From Acidobacteriota bacterium (GTDB lineage Bacteria; Acidobacteriota; Polarisedimenticolia; Gp22-AA2): a stretch of DNA of 11,464 nt. The position numbers and the translations under genes are program-made. This document shows, piece by piece, positions 1 to 6,985 of this stretch. How positions within the stretch are numbered: position 1 is the first letter of the stretch; each line of letters opens with the position of its first letter. The notes beneath the pieces are model-generated. The model was not told where the DNA came from and searched no databases. It worked only from the letters and a program-made list of their open reading frames with translations. The stretch is taken from positions 1-11,464 of the forward strand of contig JAPUIN010000059.1 in NCBI GenBank assembly GCA_027297005.1, read 5' to 3'.

Positions 1-1714
1 GCACCGCCTGCGCCTTCAGCAGGGGCGCACGCCAGGTCAGCGCTTCCGGCGGCTCGTGATGCGCGTGAAAGCGCAGTGTACCGTCACGCTCGAACACGAC
101 GACGTTCTGCATGGCAAGGAGGACGATCGCATCGTCGCTCACTTCGAGCGCCATGGGAACGTCATCCCCTTCCAGTTTAATCTTCTTGTTCGACAGTTTT
201 TCGATCCGCCCCGATTCCCGATCGAGGCGATAGAGCGTTCCGTCGTCGCTCGAGAACGCGAACAGCGAGCGTTCCGTATCGGTCGTGATCAGCGTTTCGT
301 TCGAGCGGATCGGCTTCTTCGAGACCGTGGCACCCGTTTCCGGATCGACGACATTCAGATCGCTCGTCGTGACATAGACGATCCCGGAGGGGATCGCCTC
401 CGCGGAGAGAAGTCGCCCGCGGACCTTCAACGAATCCTTGAACCGTGGGGCTCCGGACTCCATATCCAGCACGTTCAGCAGGAACTCCTCGTCCTTATCC
501 GCGCCTTTCATCCATCCGGTCAGCCAGTTCTTTTTCTTCTTCGATTCCCGCGCGGCGACCTTCTCGGCGGCCGCCTCCTTCGCCTGGTCGGATCCCTGCT
601 TCTTCTCATCCGCTCCCTGCGCCATCAGTACCACGACCCCCGCGGTGGTGAGGGCGACATCGACGACGCTGCCCGGCAAGGGCGACTCTGGCCCGCCTCC
701 ATACCAGAGCGTACGGCCAGTGGTCGCCTCGACCAGGCGGATCGGCCCGCGACCATCCGAGCGGGCGCTGAGGAGCAGACCATCATCATGAAAGACGATC
801 TTGTTCGGCCTTCCCTCCAGCTTGAGCAGACCGCTCCAGACGCTGGCGCCGTCGGAGAGATGATAGGCGCCGAACATTGCCCGCACGTCTTTCTTGCGGC
901 CGGGATCGGGCCTCACCTCGTTGCTGACGAAGACGACTCCTTCGGTGTCGGAACGGCGGGTGAATTGCGTGGCCACGACCCCCTTCGGCTGGGCCGACTT
1001 CCAGTAGACCTTGCCGTTCCGTGCGTCCAGGCTGTAGAGACCGGCGCGCGTCGCGATCAGGACGACCTCCGTGTCGATCTCGATCGGCGTGGCCGTCAAC
1101 GCCGACGCCATCGATCCGTTCTTCGCCCCGCCCTTCACATCCACCGCGTCGCCCGGAGGCACGCCCAGCAGTCGATTGTGGGCCCAGAGCACCTTTCCGG
1201 TTGCGACATCGACGAAGACCAGCGCCCGTGCTCCGCCCTTCTCACGCACTCCTTCGATCAGAAGCCCGTGAATCCGCGGAAGCAGGTGCCGTCCGACGAC
1301 GCTCGCGAACCCGGCGCGGCGCGCGCTGAAGATGACCCGCCCGTCGATCGAGTCGAGGATCAGCCCGCCCGCTCCGACCCGCTCCCCCTCCAGTACGATC
1401 ATCGACGTCCCGTCGATCTCCGAGTACGCGTCCTCGGGCAGCAGCCCCAGCTTCGAATGGCGCCAGACAACGCGGCCGGTCGATGGATTGACGCCGTGGA
1501 GCGCCCCCTCGGTGGCGATGATCAGGGTACCGAGCGGCGTCACCCGCTGCCACTTGACGATCCCCTTGAAGCGCAGATTCCACTCGGGGGAGACCTGGGG
1601 GATGTGCAGGTGCTCCTCTTTCTTCTTTCCGGCGACGGCCGGTGCCAGCAGACCGCTCAGAACGAAAACGACGATTCCGGACAGGATCGAAACCGCAAGA
1701 GAGACTCTTCTCAT
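1..1714 (-). CDS. Exported PQQ-type beta-propeller repeat protein (partial, C-terminus outside window)
   Basis: An open frame runs from an ATG at 1714 to the left edge with no stop: 571 residues, incomplete. The start has a good ribosome site (GGGAGGTG, 7 nt upstream). Residues 1-28 form a signal peptide (MRR, a hydrophobic stretch, then APAVA before GK), so export to the periplasm is likely. The rest carries repeated propeller-blade signatures of the form D-x-x-(S/T/N)-G-(K/R)-x-x-W: VNPSTGRVVW (75-84), VDVATGKVLW (168-177), LDARNGKVYW (229-238), VEATTGRTLW (328-337), and weaker ones near 416, 456 and 497. This is the PQQ/BamB-like repeat fold. Such proteins are either quinoprotein dehydrogenases or non-enzymatic scaffolds. 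I see no catalytic motif that would make it an enzyme. A Lys/Glu/Ala-rich segment (about 368-410) interrupts the propeller and may be a loop or coil. It lies 138 bp downstream of the FKBP gene on the same strand. The long plus-strand frame over this region is Arg/Asp-rich antisense shadow. Confidence 0.85.
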   Translation of the reverse strand, partial: MRRVSLAVSILSGIVVFVLSGLLAPAVAGKKKEEHLHIPQVSPEWNLRFKGIVKWQRVTPLGTLIIATEGALHGVNPSTGRVVWRHSKLGLLPEDAYSEIDGTSMIVLEGERVGAGGLILDSIDGRVIFSARRAGFASVVGRHLLPRIHGLLIEGVREKGGARALVFVDVATGKVLWAHNRLLGVPPGDAVDVKGGAKNGSMASALTATPIEIDTEVVLIATRAGLYSLDARNGKVYWKSAQPKGVVATQFTRRSDTEGVVFVSNEVRPDPGRKKDVRAMFGAYHLSDGASVWSGLLKLEGRPNKIVFHDDGLLLSARSDGRGPIRLVEATTGRTLWYGGGPESPLPGSVVDVALTTAGVVVLMAQGADEKKQGSDQAKEAAAEKVAARESKKKKNWLTGWMKGADKDEEFLLNVLDMESGAPRFKDSLKVRGRLLSAEAIPSGIVYVTTSDLNVVDPETGATVSKKPIRSNETLITTDTERSLFAFSSDDGTLYRLDRESGRIEKLSNKKIKLEGDDVPMALEVSDDAIVLLAMQNVVVFERDGTLRFHAHHEPPEALTWRAPLLKAQAV

Positions 1715-1721
1715 CGCCCCG

Positions 1722-1729
1722 CACCTCCC
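1722..1729 (-). promoter_or_regulatory. Ribosome binding site of the propeller gene
   Basis: On the minus strand this reads GGGAGGTG, a strong Shine-Dalgarno match 7 nt before the ATG at 1714. It fixes the start. The ATG just upstream (1731) is out of frame and meets a stop within seven codons. Confidence 0.7.
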
Positions 1730-1823
1730 ATGAGGACCTCATAAAAAGGTAGGTCCCGCGGTGTGCGAGTCAAGCCCGCGTTGTGGCGATGACGGACTTG
1801 TAATCGGCGCCGGGACGGCGTCG

Positions 1824-1837
1824 GTGCCGGCCGGCAC
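1824..1837. repeat. 14-bp perfect palindrome between the FKBP and propeller genes
   Basis: GTGCCGGCCGGCAC is a perfect inverted repeat 15 bp past the FKBP stop codon. As RNA it could form a 5-bp stem with a 4-nt loop, and nearby GC-rich bases might extend it. No T-run follows on the minus strand, so it is not a convincing intrinsic terminator. It could be a processing or attenuation element between two co-transcribed genes, or chance in GC-rich DNA. The rest of the 138-bp gap (1715-1852) shows nothing clear. Confidence 0.3.
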
Positions 1838-1852
1838 GTTTGGGGAAGGCGG

Positions 1853-2560
1853 TTATCCGCGGATGATGTCGAGGAGCTCCACCTCGAAAACGAGGGTGGC
1901 CCCGGGGGGGATTCCGGGGCGGCCCGAGTCGCCGTACGCGATCGAGGGTGGGCAGACGACCCTGGCCTTGCCGCCGACCCGCATCTTCTGGAGCGCCTCG
2001 GTCCAGCAGGGGATCACTCCCTGCAGACTGAATTGCGCCGGCTCCCCCCTGTCGTAGGAGCTGTCGAATTGCGTCCCGTCCGTGAGGGTCCCGCGGTAAT
2101 GAACCTGGACGGTGTCGGAAAGCTTCGGAAAAGCCCCCGTCCCGGCCTGGATCTCGATGTAAACGAGACCGGACGAGGACGACTCGGCGCCGTCGGCGCG
2201 CGAGATCTGCTCAATGAACCCCTTCGCATCATCCTTCGACTTCGCGGCCTGCTGCGATCTGCGGGCAGCGAGGAGGGCGCGGATCTTCGGACTGTATGTC
2301 TGAATCGCAACCTTCGGCTCGGCACCCGATGCGGCGTCGGCCAGGCCGGCCTTCACCAGCGCGATCTCCCGCTTACTCAGGCCGAGACCAGAGATGTTCC
2401 CCCCCAGTGAAAGTCCGAGGGCGTAAAACGTCTTCTCATCCTCGCTCTCCGGCACGACGGTCGCGCTCTCCCCCGCGCTTTCGGCGCCGGCGCATGCCTG
2501 AACGAACGTGAGAAGAACGATCGCGATCCACACGATCCACCTGGCGCTGTTTGTCTGCAT
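1853..2560 (-). CDS. Exported FKBP-type peptidyl-prolyl cis-trans isomerase (FkpA/Mip-like)
   Basis: A 235-residue protein that catalyses cis-trans isomerisation of prolyl bonds and probably acts as a folding chaperone in the periplasm. Residues 1-26 are an export signal (a W/I/V/L-rich core, then QACAGA). Cys23 sits where a lipoprotein Cys could be, but Gln at -2 makes the lipobox poor. Residues about 41-120 match the helical N-terminal dimerisation domain of FkpA/Mip (ALGLSLGGNI and following). Residues about 131-232 are the FKBP domain. All usual active-site positions are visible: Y155, F165, D166, F177, V182, I183, W186, Y209, F225. Length fits the family. The frame stays open upstream to 2725, but the ATG at 2560 starts directly before the signal peptide, and the upstream translation is Arg-rich with no domain. 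A weak GGAG lies 11 nt upstream. It is transcribed toward the propeller gene and away from the etf operon. Confidence 0.92.
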   Translation of the reverse strand: MQTNSARWIVWIAIVLLTFVQACAGAESAGESATVVPESEDEKTFYALGLSLGGNISGLGLSKREIALVKAGLADAASGAEPKVAIQTYSPKIRALLAARRSQQAAKSKDDAKGFIEQISRADGAESSSSGLVYIEIQAGTGAFPKLSDTVQVHYRGTLTDGTQFDSSYDRGEPAQFSLQGVIPCWTEALQKMRVGGKARVVCPPSIAYGDSGRPGIPPGATLVFEVELLDIIRG

Positions 2561-2667
2561 CGGTCGGGTCTCCAGAAAACGGGAACGGTTCAGGGCGATC
2601 CATGCCTGGCCCGCATTGATCACCAGGAATCTGCTGCGCCTGCGGATCCGGCCGCCCTGGCGGGCGC

Positions 2668-2696
2668 ACTCTATCCCGCCGCGCCCCGGATTGCAA
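2668..2696 (-). promoter_or_regulatory. Candidate sigma70-type promoter for the FKBP gene
   Basis: On the minus strand, TTGCAA (2696-2691, 4 of 6 matches to TTGACA) is followed after exactly 17 bases by TAGAGT (2673-2668, 4 of 6 matches to TATAAT). The start of transcription would fall near 2661, leaving a leader of about 100 nt before the ATG at 2560. The match is moderate and unproven. Confidence 0.3.
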
Positions 2697-2862
2697 AGGA
2701 GAACGCCCGACACCGGAGACTGCAATATGTCAACAGGTTACGATGGTCCGCCAGGCCGCTCATCGTACATGTTCCTGCCGATTCCCCCTCTTCCCGTCGA
2801 CGGCCTATGCGAGGACAGCTCACGCGCATTGCACACCCCCGCTGACATAGAATCTTCCTCAC

Positions 2863-2867
2863 GGGAG
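2863..2867 (+). promoter_or_regulatory. Ribosome binding site choosing the etfA start
   Basis: GGGAG lies 9 nt before the ATG at 2877. It supports this start over the in-frame ATG at 2727, because the ETF alpha fold begins only about ten residues after 2877. Confidence 0.55.
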
Positions 2868-2876
2868 CGAACTCGC

Positions 2877-3845
2877 ATGGCCGAATCGATTCAATCCGGC
2901 AGGCCGATCAATATCTGGGTTCTCGGCACCGGCATGGATGATCCCTTTCTCGAGCGCCTCGGTGACGCGCGCCGGGTCGCCGATGCGATCGGCTGTTCCC
3001 TCGGAGCCCTCGCCTTCGGCGTGAGCGAAGAAGATGCGCAAGTGCTCATCCACCGCGGCGCCGATGTCGTGTGCCGGGCCGAAGGACGGCCGGGCACGGC
3101 CACTCTCGCCGCTACGACAATCGACACGCTCGCGAAGCATGACGCGCGGCTCGTCATCGCACCGGGCGATCCTCCGGGACGTGAGTGGGCATCGCTCGTG
3201 GCGGTGCGGTTCGCCTGGCCTCTCGTTTCCCCCGCCCTGATGGTCGAAGGACATGGTCCCGGCTTCAAGATCGCGGGACTGGACGCCACCGGTCGTCTCA
3301 TGCGAACGGTCCGCCTCGGCCCCGCGGCCCGTGCGATTCTCACCCTGCGCCCGGGAGTCGGCGAGGCAGTGCCGGCCGATCCCCGCAGGCGCGGTGAGAT
3401 CGCGGCGGTGGCGCTGGTCGAACAGCCGGATCGGGTGGTGGCGAGGGAGTTCCTCCCCGCAGATCCGACGACGGTCGATATCCGGTATTCCGGTCGTCTG
3501 GTGGCCGGCGGTCGCGGCCTCGGCAGCCGCGAGGGCTTCGACAGGCTCAGGCGGTTTGCCTCGCGGATCGGCGCCGGCGTCGCCGCCAGTCGCATGGCGG
3601 TCGATCTCGGCTGGATCGAATACGCGCGCCAGGTCGGGCAGACTGGACACACGGTGACACCCGATCTCTACATCGCGTGCGGCATCTCCGGCGCCAGTCA
3701 CCATCTCGAAGGGATGTCGGGAGCGCGTTGTATCATCGCCATCAACACCGATCCGGAGGCGCCGATCTTCCGAGTCGCACATCTCGGTCTGGTGGCCGAT
3801 CTGCATGACGTTCTCGCCCACCTCGAGGAGGAGACTGAACGATGA
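2877..3845 (+). CDS. etfA: Electron transfer flavoprotein, alpha subunit
   Basis: A 322-residue ETF alpha subunit of normal length. With ETF beta it forms a soluble FAD-carrying heterodimer that takes electrons from flavin dehydrogenases and hands them to a membrane quinone reductase. Residues about 11-195 are the alpha/beta N-terminal domain. Residues about 205-318 are the FAD-binding domain, with the hallmark stretches GGRGLGS (211-217), ASRMAVD (237-243), QVGQTG (252-257), LYIACGISG (264-272), AIN (288-290) and DPEAPIF (292-298). The usual SGAIQH element reads SGASHH here (271-276), replacing the Gln next to the conserved His. It is the first gene of the operon and overlaps the next by four bases (ATGA at 3842-3845). 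The partner beta subunit is not adjacent but one gene further on, which is unusual for etf pairs. The family call is secure. The physiological donor is inferred from the neighbours. Confidence 0.93.
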   Translation: MAESIQSGRPINIWVLGTGMDDPFLERLGDARRVADAIGCSLGALAFGVSEEDAQVLIHRGADVVCRAEGRPGTATLAATTIDTLAKHDARLVIAPGDPPGREWASLVAVRFAWPLVSPALMVEGHGPGFKIAGLDATGRLMRTVRLGPAARAILTLRPGVGEAVPADPRRRGEIAAVALVEQPDRVVAREFLPADPTTVDIRYSGRLVAGGRGLGSREGFDRLRRFASRIGAGVAASRMAVDLGWIEYARQVGQTGHTVTPDLYIACGISGASHHLEGMSGARCIIAINTDPEAPIFRVAHLGLVADLHDVLAHLEEETER

Positions 3846-5869
3846 CGACCGGCGGCGAATCGCTCACACGCGTTATCCTCGACAACGTCCCCCGCTCGCT
3901 CGAGTTGGCTTTTTACGCCGCGGCCTTCCTCTCCTGCGGACTGGCCGCTTTGCTTCTCGTCAGGCGGATGGTCCTGCACCGCCGGGGACGCGTCGTCGCC
4001 CGGGACAAAGCGGCGGCCCCCACTCCGCTTCAGGCGCTGTGCGCGTTCCTCCGCTACGTCACATTCCAGGAGCAGCTCCTGCGCGATCGCTACGCCGGCA
4101 TCGCTCACCTGCTCATGTTCCACGGTTTCTCCATACTGTTCGTCGGCACCTGCCTCGTTTTTCTCGAGCACGACACGCCGCTGCATTTCTTCTATGGCCG
4201 CTTTTACCTGATCGCTTCGCTCATTATCGATCTGGGAGGCGCGGCGTTCCTCGTCGGGCTGATCATGTTCCTCGCGCGGCGCCTCCGCCGAAGGACGGAG
4301 CGGATTCTCAGCGCCTTTTGGGTCGGCGCCCTGGCCTGGTTACTGCTCGCCATCGGCGTGAGTGGTTTTCTGCTCGAAGGGGCGCGGATCGCGCAGCACC
4401 TTCCCGCGTTCGAACGTTGGAGCATCGTCGGGTATGGAACCGCGCTCGCGCTGCGCAGCGTCGGTCTCCAAGGTATGCCCCTCCTGACCTGGCATCGCGT
4501 GCTCTGGTCGACGCATGCGCTGCTCTGCATCGCCTTCTTCGCCCTGCTGCCCTGGAAATTCTTCGCGCACATGGTGTACGGCGGGATCAGCTGGGCGTTG
4601 CGCCGACGCGCGCTTCCCGGGACGCTGCGACCGGCGCTCACGGGGGATCGCGCTCCCGGCGCCGTGACGACGGCCGATTTCCCGTGGAGGGATCTGCTGC
4701 AGGCGGATGCGTGCACGACCTGTGGGCGATGCGACGAAGTGTGCCCCGCGCATGCCGCGGGGAAGGTGCTGCGCCCCCGCGATGTGGTGCTCGGGCTTCG
4801 CGCGGCACTCGATGGTGAAGCCCAATCCGGCGGGCCAATCGGCGCGGGGGGGCACGGCTCAAACGGGAGCCCTCTCGCCGCCCACATCGCGGATGAGGCG
4901 ATCTGGTCGTGCACCACCTGCATGGCGTGCAATGCCTCCTGCCCGGTCGGCATCGAGATCTTCGACAAGATCGTGGAGATCCGGCGTGGTCGGGTCGAGA
5001 CCGGCGTCGTGCCGGAGGCGGCGGAACGGGTCTTCGATGGGACGGCGGCGGAGTTCAATCCGTACGGCAGGCCTGCCGATGAGCGGATCGCCTGGGCGAG
5101 CGGCCTCGACCTTCCGGTTGCGCGTGAAGACGAGCCGATCGAGCTCCTCTACTGGATCGGCTGTGCCGGGAGCTTCGATCCGGACGGCCAGTCCATCAGC
5201 CGCGCCATGATCCGCATCCTCAATCATCTCGGGATCCGATATCGCGTGCTCGGCCGCCGCGAGCGCTGCACCGGTGACCCGGCGAGGCGGATGGGTGAGG
5301 AGGGGCTGTTTCTGGAGCAGGCGCGCGGGACGATCGATCTGCTCTCGCGACATCGCGTCGTCCGCGTTCTGACCCACTGCCCACACTGCTTCAACACGTT
5401 CGCGAACGAGTATCCCGCTCTCGGTGCGCGGCTGGAGGTGGAGCATCACAGCCAGTTTCTCGCGCGCATGGTTCGCGAGGGGCGGTTGCAGCTGTCGTCC
5501 GGCGGCACATCGATCATCACCTTCCACGACCCCTGCTACCTGGCGCGCGGGAACGGCGAGACGCGTGCCCCCCGCGAGATCCTCTCCGCCCTGCCCGGCG
5601 CCAGGATCGTGGAGATGCCGCGCCATGGCGAGAACACGTTCTGCTGCGGCGCCGGCGGCGGGGCGATGTGGCTGGACGTGCCCGGCAAAACGCGGGTGGA
5701 GAACCTGCGCGCGCGCGAGGCGGCGAGCACGGGTGCGTCGATCGTCGCCACCGGCTGCCCGTTCTGCAAGTCGATGATCGAGGCGGGGCGGCAGTCGCTC
5801 GAGGACGCCGGCGCGGGCCTGCGCGTCAAGGATCTTGCTGAACTGATCGTCGAAGCGGAGGGATTGTGA
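3842..5869 (+). CDS. Membrane Fe-S oxidoreductase, ETF:quinone oxidoreductase type (EMO/DgcB-like)
   Basis: A 675-residue membrane protein likely to move electrons from reduced ETF to the quinone pool. The N-terminal part has about five membrane helices (roughly 18-40, 87-107, 121-144, 158-178, 220-240), like a NarI-type cytochrome b module. His89, His94, His218, His225 and His243 are candidate heme b ligands. A ferredoxin-like part follows with two [4Fe-4S] motifs: C291, C294, C297, C301 and C357, C360, C363, C367. Two CCG (HdrD/GlpC-type) domains follow. The first has C441, C476, C513 and C516, with CTGDPARR in place of a true CC pair. The second has C565, C601-C602, C639 and C642 with FCCGAGGG. 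This order matches the EtfAB:menaquinone oxidoreductase (EMO) family and the DgcB protein of dimethylglycine catabolism. It retains CPHC in the first CCG domain, as I recall for EMO. GGAGGAG lies 8 nt before the start, which overlaps etfA. Which name fits better is uncertain. The role beside ETF is well supported. Confidence 0.9.
   Translation: MTTGGESLTRVILDNVPRSLELAFYAAAFLSCGLAALLLVRRMVLHRRGRVVARDKAAAPTPLQALCAFLRYVTFQEQLLRDRYAGIAHLLMFHGFSILFVGTCLVFLEHDTPLHFFYGRFYLIASLIIDLGGAAFLVGLIMFLARRLRRRTERILSAFWVGALAWLLLAIGVSGFLLEGARIAQHLPAFERWSIVGYGTALALRSVGLQGMPLLTWHRVLWSTHALLCIAFFALLPWKFFAHMVYGGISWALRRRALPGTLRPALTGDRAPGAVTTADFPWRDLLQADACTTCGRCDEVCPAHAAGKVLRPRDVVLGLRAALDGEAQSGGPIGAGGHGSNGSPLAAHIADEAIWSCTTCMACNASCPVGIEIFDKIVEIRRGRVETGVVPEAAERVFDGTAAEFNPYGRPADERIAWASGLDLPVAREDEPIELLYWIGCAGSFDPDGQSISRAMIRILNHLGIRYRVLGRRERCTGDPARRMGEEGLFLEQARGTIDLLSRHRVVRVLTHCPHCFNTFANEYPALGARLEVEHHSQFLARMVREGRLQLSSGGTSIITFHDPCYLARGNGETRAPREILSALPGARIVEMPRHGENTFCCGAGGGAMWLDVPGKTRVENLRAREAASTGASIVATGCPFCKSMIEAGRQSLEDAGAGLRVKDLAELIVEAEGL
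5857..5862 (+). promoter_or_regulatory. Ribosome binding site of etfB
   Basis: GGAGGG inside the end of the upstream gene. It is 8 nt from the GTG at 5871 and 11 nt from the ATG at 5874, so spacing slightly favours the GTG start. The choice changes the protein by one residue only. Confidence 0.5.
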
Positions 5870-5870
5870 C

Positions 5871-6899
5871 GTGATGCGCGTCGCGGTGGTGCTCGGAACG
5901 CGTCCGGTGGAGATCCCGCAGGGGCGATCGGCGGAGGCCCCGGACCATCCGGCCCGAGCACGGCACCTCCTCCCCGCATCCGATCGCGCGGCGACGGCCA
6001 TCGCCCGCAAGCATCTGAGCAGCCGATTCCATGCCTGCTGTCGGGGGGACGACCTGGAAGCCTTCCGGTACGCCCTCGCGGCGGGCGCCTCCTCAGTCGC
6101 AACACTGGACGACCTTCGCGCGGATCGATTCGACGTCGTCCTGATCGGAAGCGGCGGAGCCGGCCCCTCGGGCGACCTGCTCGCCGCGATGCTGGCCGAG
6201 GGCGGGCGGGCCATGCTCGTCCTGGACGTCCTGGAGATCGTTGCGAACGGCGATCGCCTGATCGTCACTCGCGATCTGGGGCGCGGCGACCGGGAACGTC
6301 TCACGATCGGGAAGCCGGCCGTCCTCACCATCTCGGAGCACGCCGCCGAGCGGCACTACGTGTCACGGTATCGGAGAGGGACGGTCCACCTCCCTCCCAT
6401 GACCTCGCAGCAGAGCGCCGTCGATCCCCTCTCTACCCACAGCGGCCCCTGGGAGCCGGTCCGTCCCCGCGCGCGGGCGGTCGATCTGGACACCAAGACC
6501 GGTGGCTCCGCCACCGACAGGATGAACGCGTTGTTCGGGGGAACGGGCGCGGGTGCAGGGACGAGCGGGAAGGACCACCTGATTGTCGGTGACCCTGCGA
6601 CATGCGCCCGCCACCTCAAGAGGTTCCTGCGCCATCACGGCGTGCTGGAGAGCGCAGCCGCGGACGACTCACCCGTTGCCGCAGGGGTGGCGAAACTTGC
6701 CGTACGGCGTCCCCGCTCCGCCGAATCGGCGGCCGGACCGGCCGCGTCCGGACGAATCGACCAGGCGCCGCGAACCAACCGGGCGCCGCGATCCGAAGAT
6801 GAACCGTCGTCCCTCCGCCGGCGCGGTCCACGGCCCGAGGGGGATTCCACATCGCGAATCCGGCGCGCGCCGCGACCCGTCGACCCGGATTCTGTGTGA
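5871..6899 (+). CDS. etfB: Divergent electron transfer flavoprotein beta subunit (Dgc-type) with C-terminal extension
   Basis: A 342-residue protein whose first ~260 residues read as a divergent ETF beta subunit. It shows an N-terminal strand (MRVAVVLGTRPVEI), the FRYALAAGA helix (66-74), and a nucleotide-site region FDVVLIGSGGAGPSGDLLAA (87-106). That region is shortened and Gly-rich compared with the AMP loop of ordinary ETF beta. IVTRDLG then GKPAVLTI corresponds to the beta signature. The segment with TKTGGSATDRM (about 208-218), ending LRHHGVLE (253-260), resembles the C-terminus of ETF beta proteins from dimethylglycine operons. After that come 82 residues rich in Arg, Pro, Ala and Ser with repeated APR units, probably disordered and not seen in the family as I know it. 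In the tail about 30% of codons end in A/T, against just under 20% in the core by hand count. It starts one base after the upstream stop. Pairing with etfA is inferred from context. Confidence 0.8.
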   Translation: MMRVAVVLGTRPVEIPQGRSAEAPDHPARARHLLPASDRAATAIARKHLSSRFHACCRGDDLEAFRYALAAGASSVATLDDLRADRFDVVLIGSGGAGPSGDLLAAMLAEGGRAMLVLDVLEIVANGDRLIVTRDLGRGDRERLTIGKPAVLTISEHAAERHYVSRYRRGTVHLPPMTSQQSAVDPLSTHSGPWEPVRPRARAVDLDTKTGGSATDRMNALFGGTGAGAGTSGKDHLIVGDPATCARHLKRFLRHHGVLESAAADDSPVAAGVAKLAVRRPRSAESAAGPAASGRIDQAPRTNRAPRSEDEPSSLRRRGPRPEGDSTSRIRRAPRPVDPDSV

Positions 6900-6985
6900 T
6901 AATCACTCCCCTCAACAACGGTTGATCATCACGCAACGCGAGGCGCCGGCGATTCGCGCGCGACGTCCCTCGCGCAGGTCGGGAC
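6900..6985 (+). other. Short gap between etfB and the flavin oxidoreductase gene
   Basis: An 86-bp non-coding gap, the largest inside the operon. It holds a small possible hairpin (TCAAC/GTTGA with a 4-nt loop, 6912-6925) and a 7-bp inverted repeat (CGCGAGG at 6937-6943 and CCTCGCG at 6968-6974). Neither is followed by a T-run, so no terminator is claimed. An AGG at 6976-6978 is the only Shine-Dalgarno-like element before the next ATG. Confidence 0.3.

Larger units (their letters stand above)
2561..2876. other. Divergent intergenic region between the FKBP gene and etfA
   Basis: This 316-bp non-coding stretch separates oppositely oriented genes, so it should carry promoters for both sides. 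A sigma70-like pair facing the FKBP gene is listed separately. For the etfA side I find no convincing -35/-10 pair. The plus frame is open across the region and offers an in-frame ATG at 2727, but the 50 residues it would add (Pro/Ser-rich) match nothing in ETF alpha. No operator-like palindrome, riboswitch or small RNA gene was recognised. Confidence 0.5.

Noticed and set aside
56..1744. Plus-strand open frame of 562 codons
   Set aside because: It is antisense to a frame with a signal peptide, strong ribosome site and propeller repeats. Its own translation is Arg/Asp-rich without any domain, a common result of opposite-strand reading in GC-rich genes.
1824..1837. Palindrome as an intrinsic terminator for the FKBP gene
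   Set aside because: The stem is short and no T-run follows on the minus strand.
2829..2853. TTGCAC and TAGAAT as a promoter for etfA
   Set aside because: The two elements are only 13 bp apart, too close for a normal sigma70 promoter, and no better -35 is visible.
2508..2876. Extended N-terminus for EtfA (open frame from 2508, in-frame ATG at 2727)
   Set aside because: The added residues match no ETF feature and overlap the divergent promoter region. The ATG at 2877 has a suitable ribosome site just before the ETF fold.
2859..3821. Minus-strand open frames over etfA
   Set aside because: Arg/Gly/Asp-rich shadows of a clear ETF alpha gene.
4859..6331. 490-codon minus-strand open frame
   Set aside because: It spans the junction of two well-supported plus-strand genes and shows no recognisable domain or export signal.
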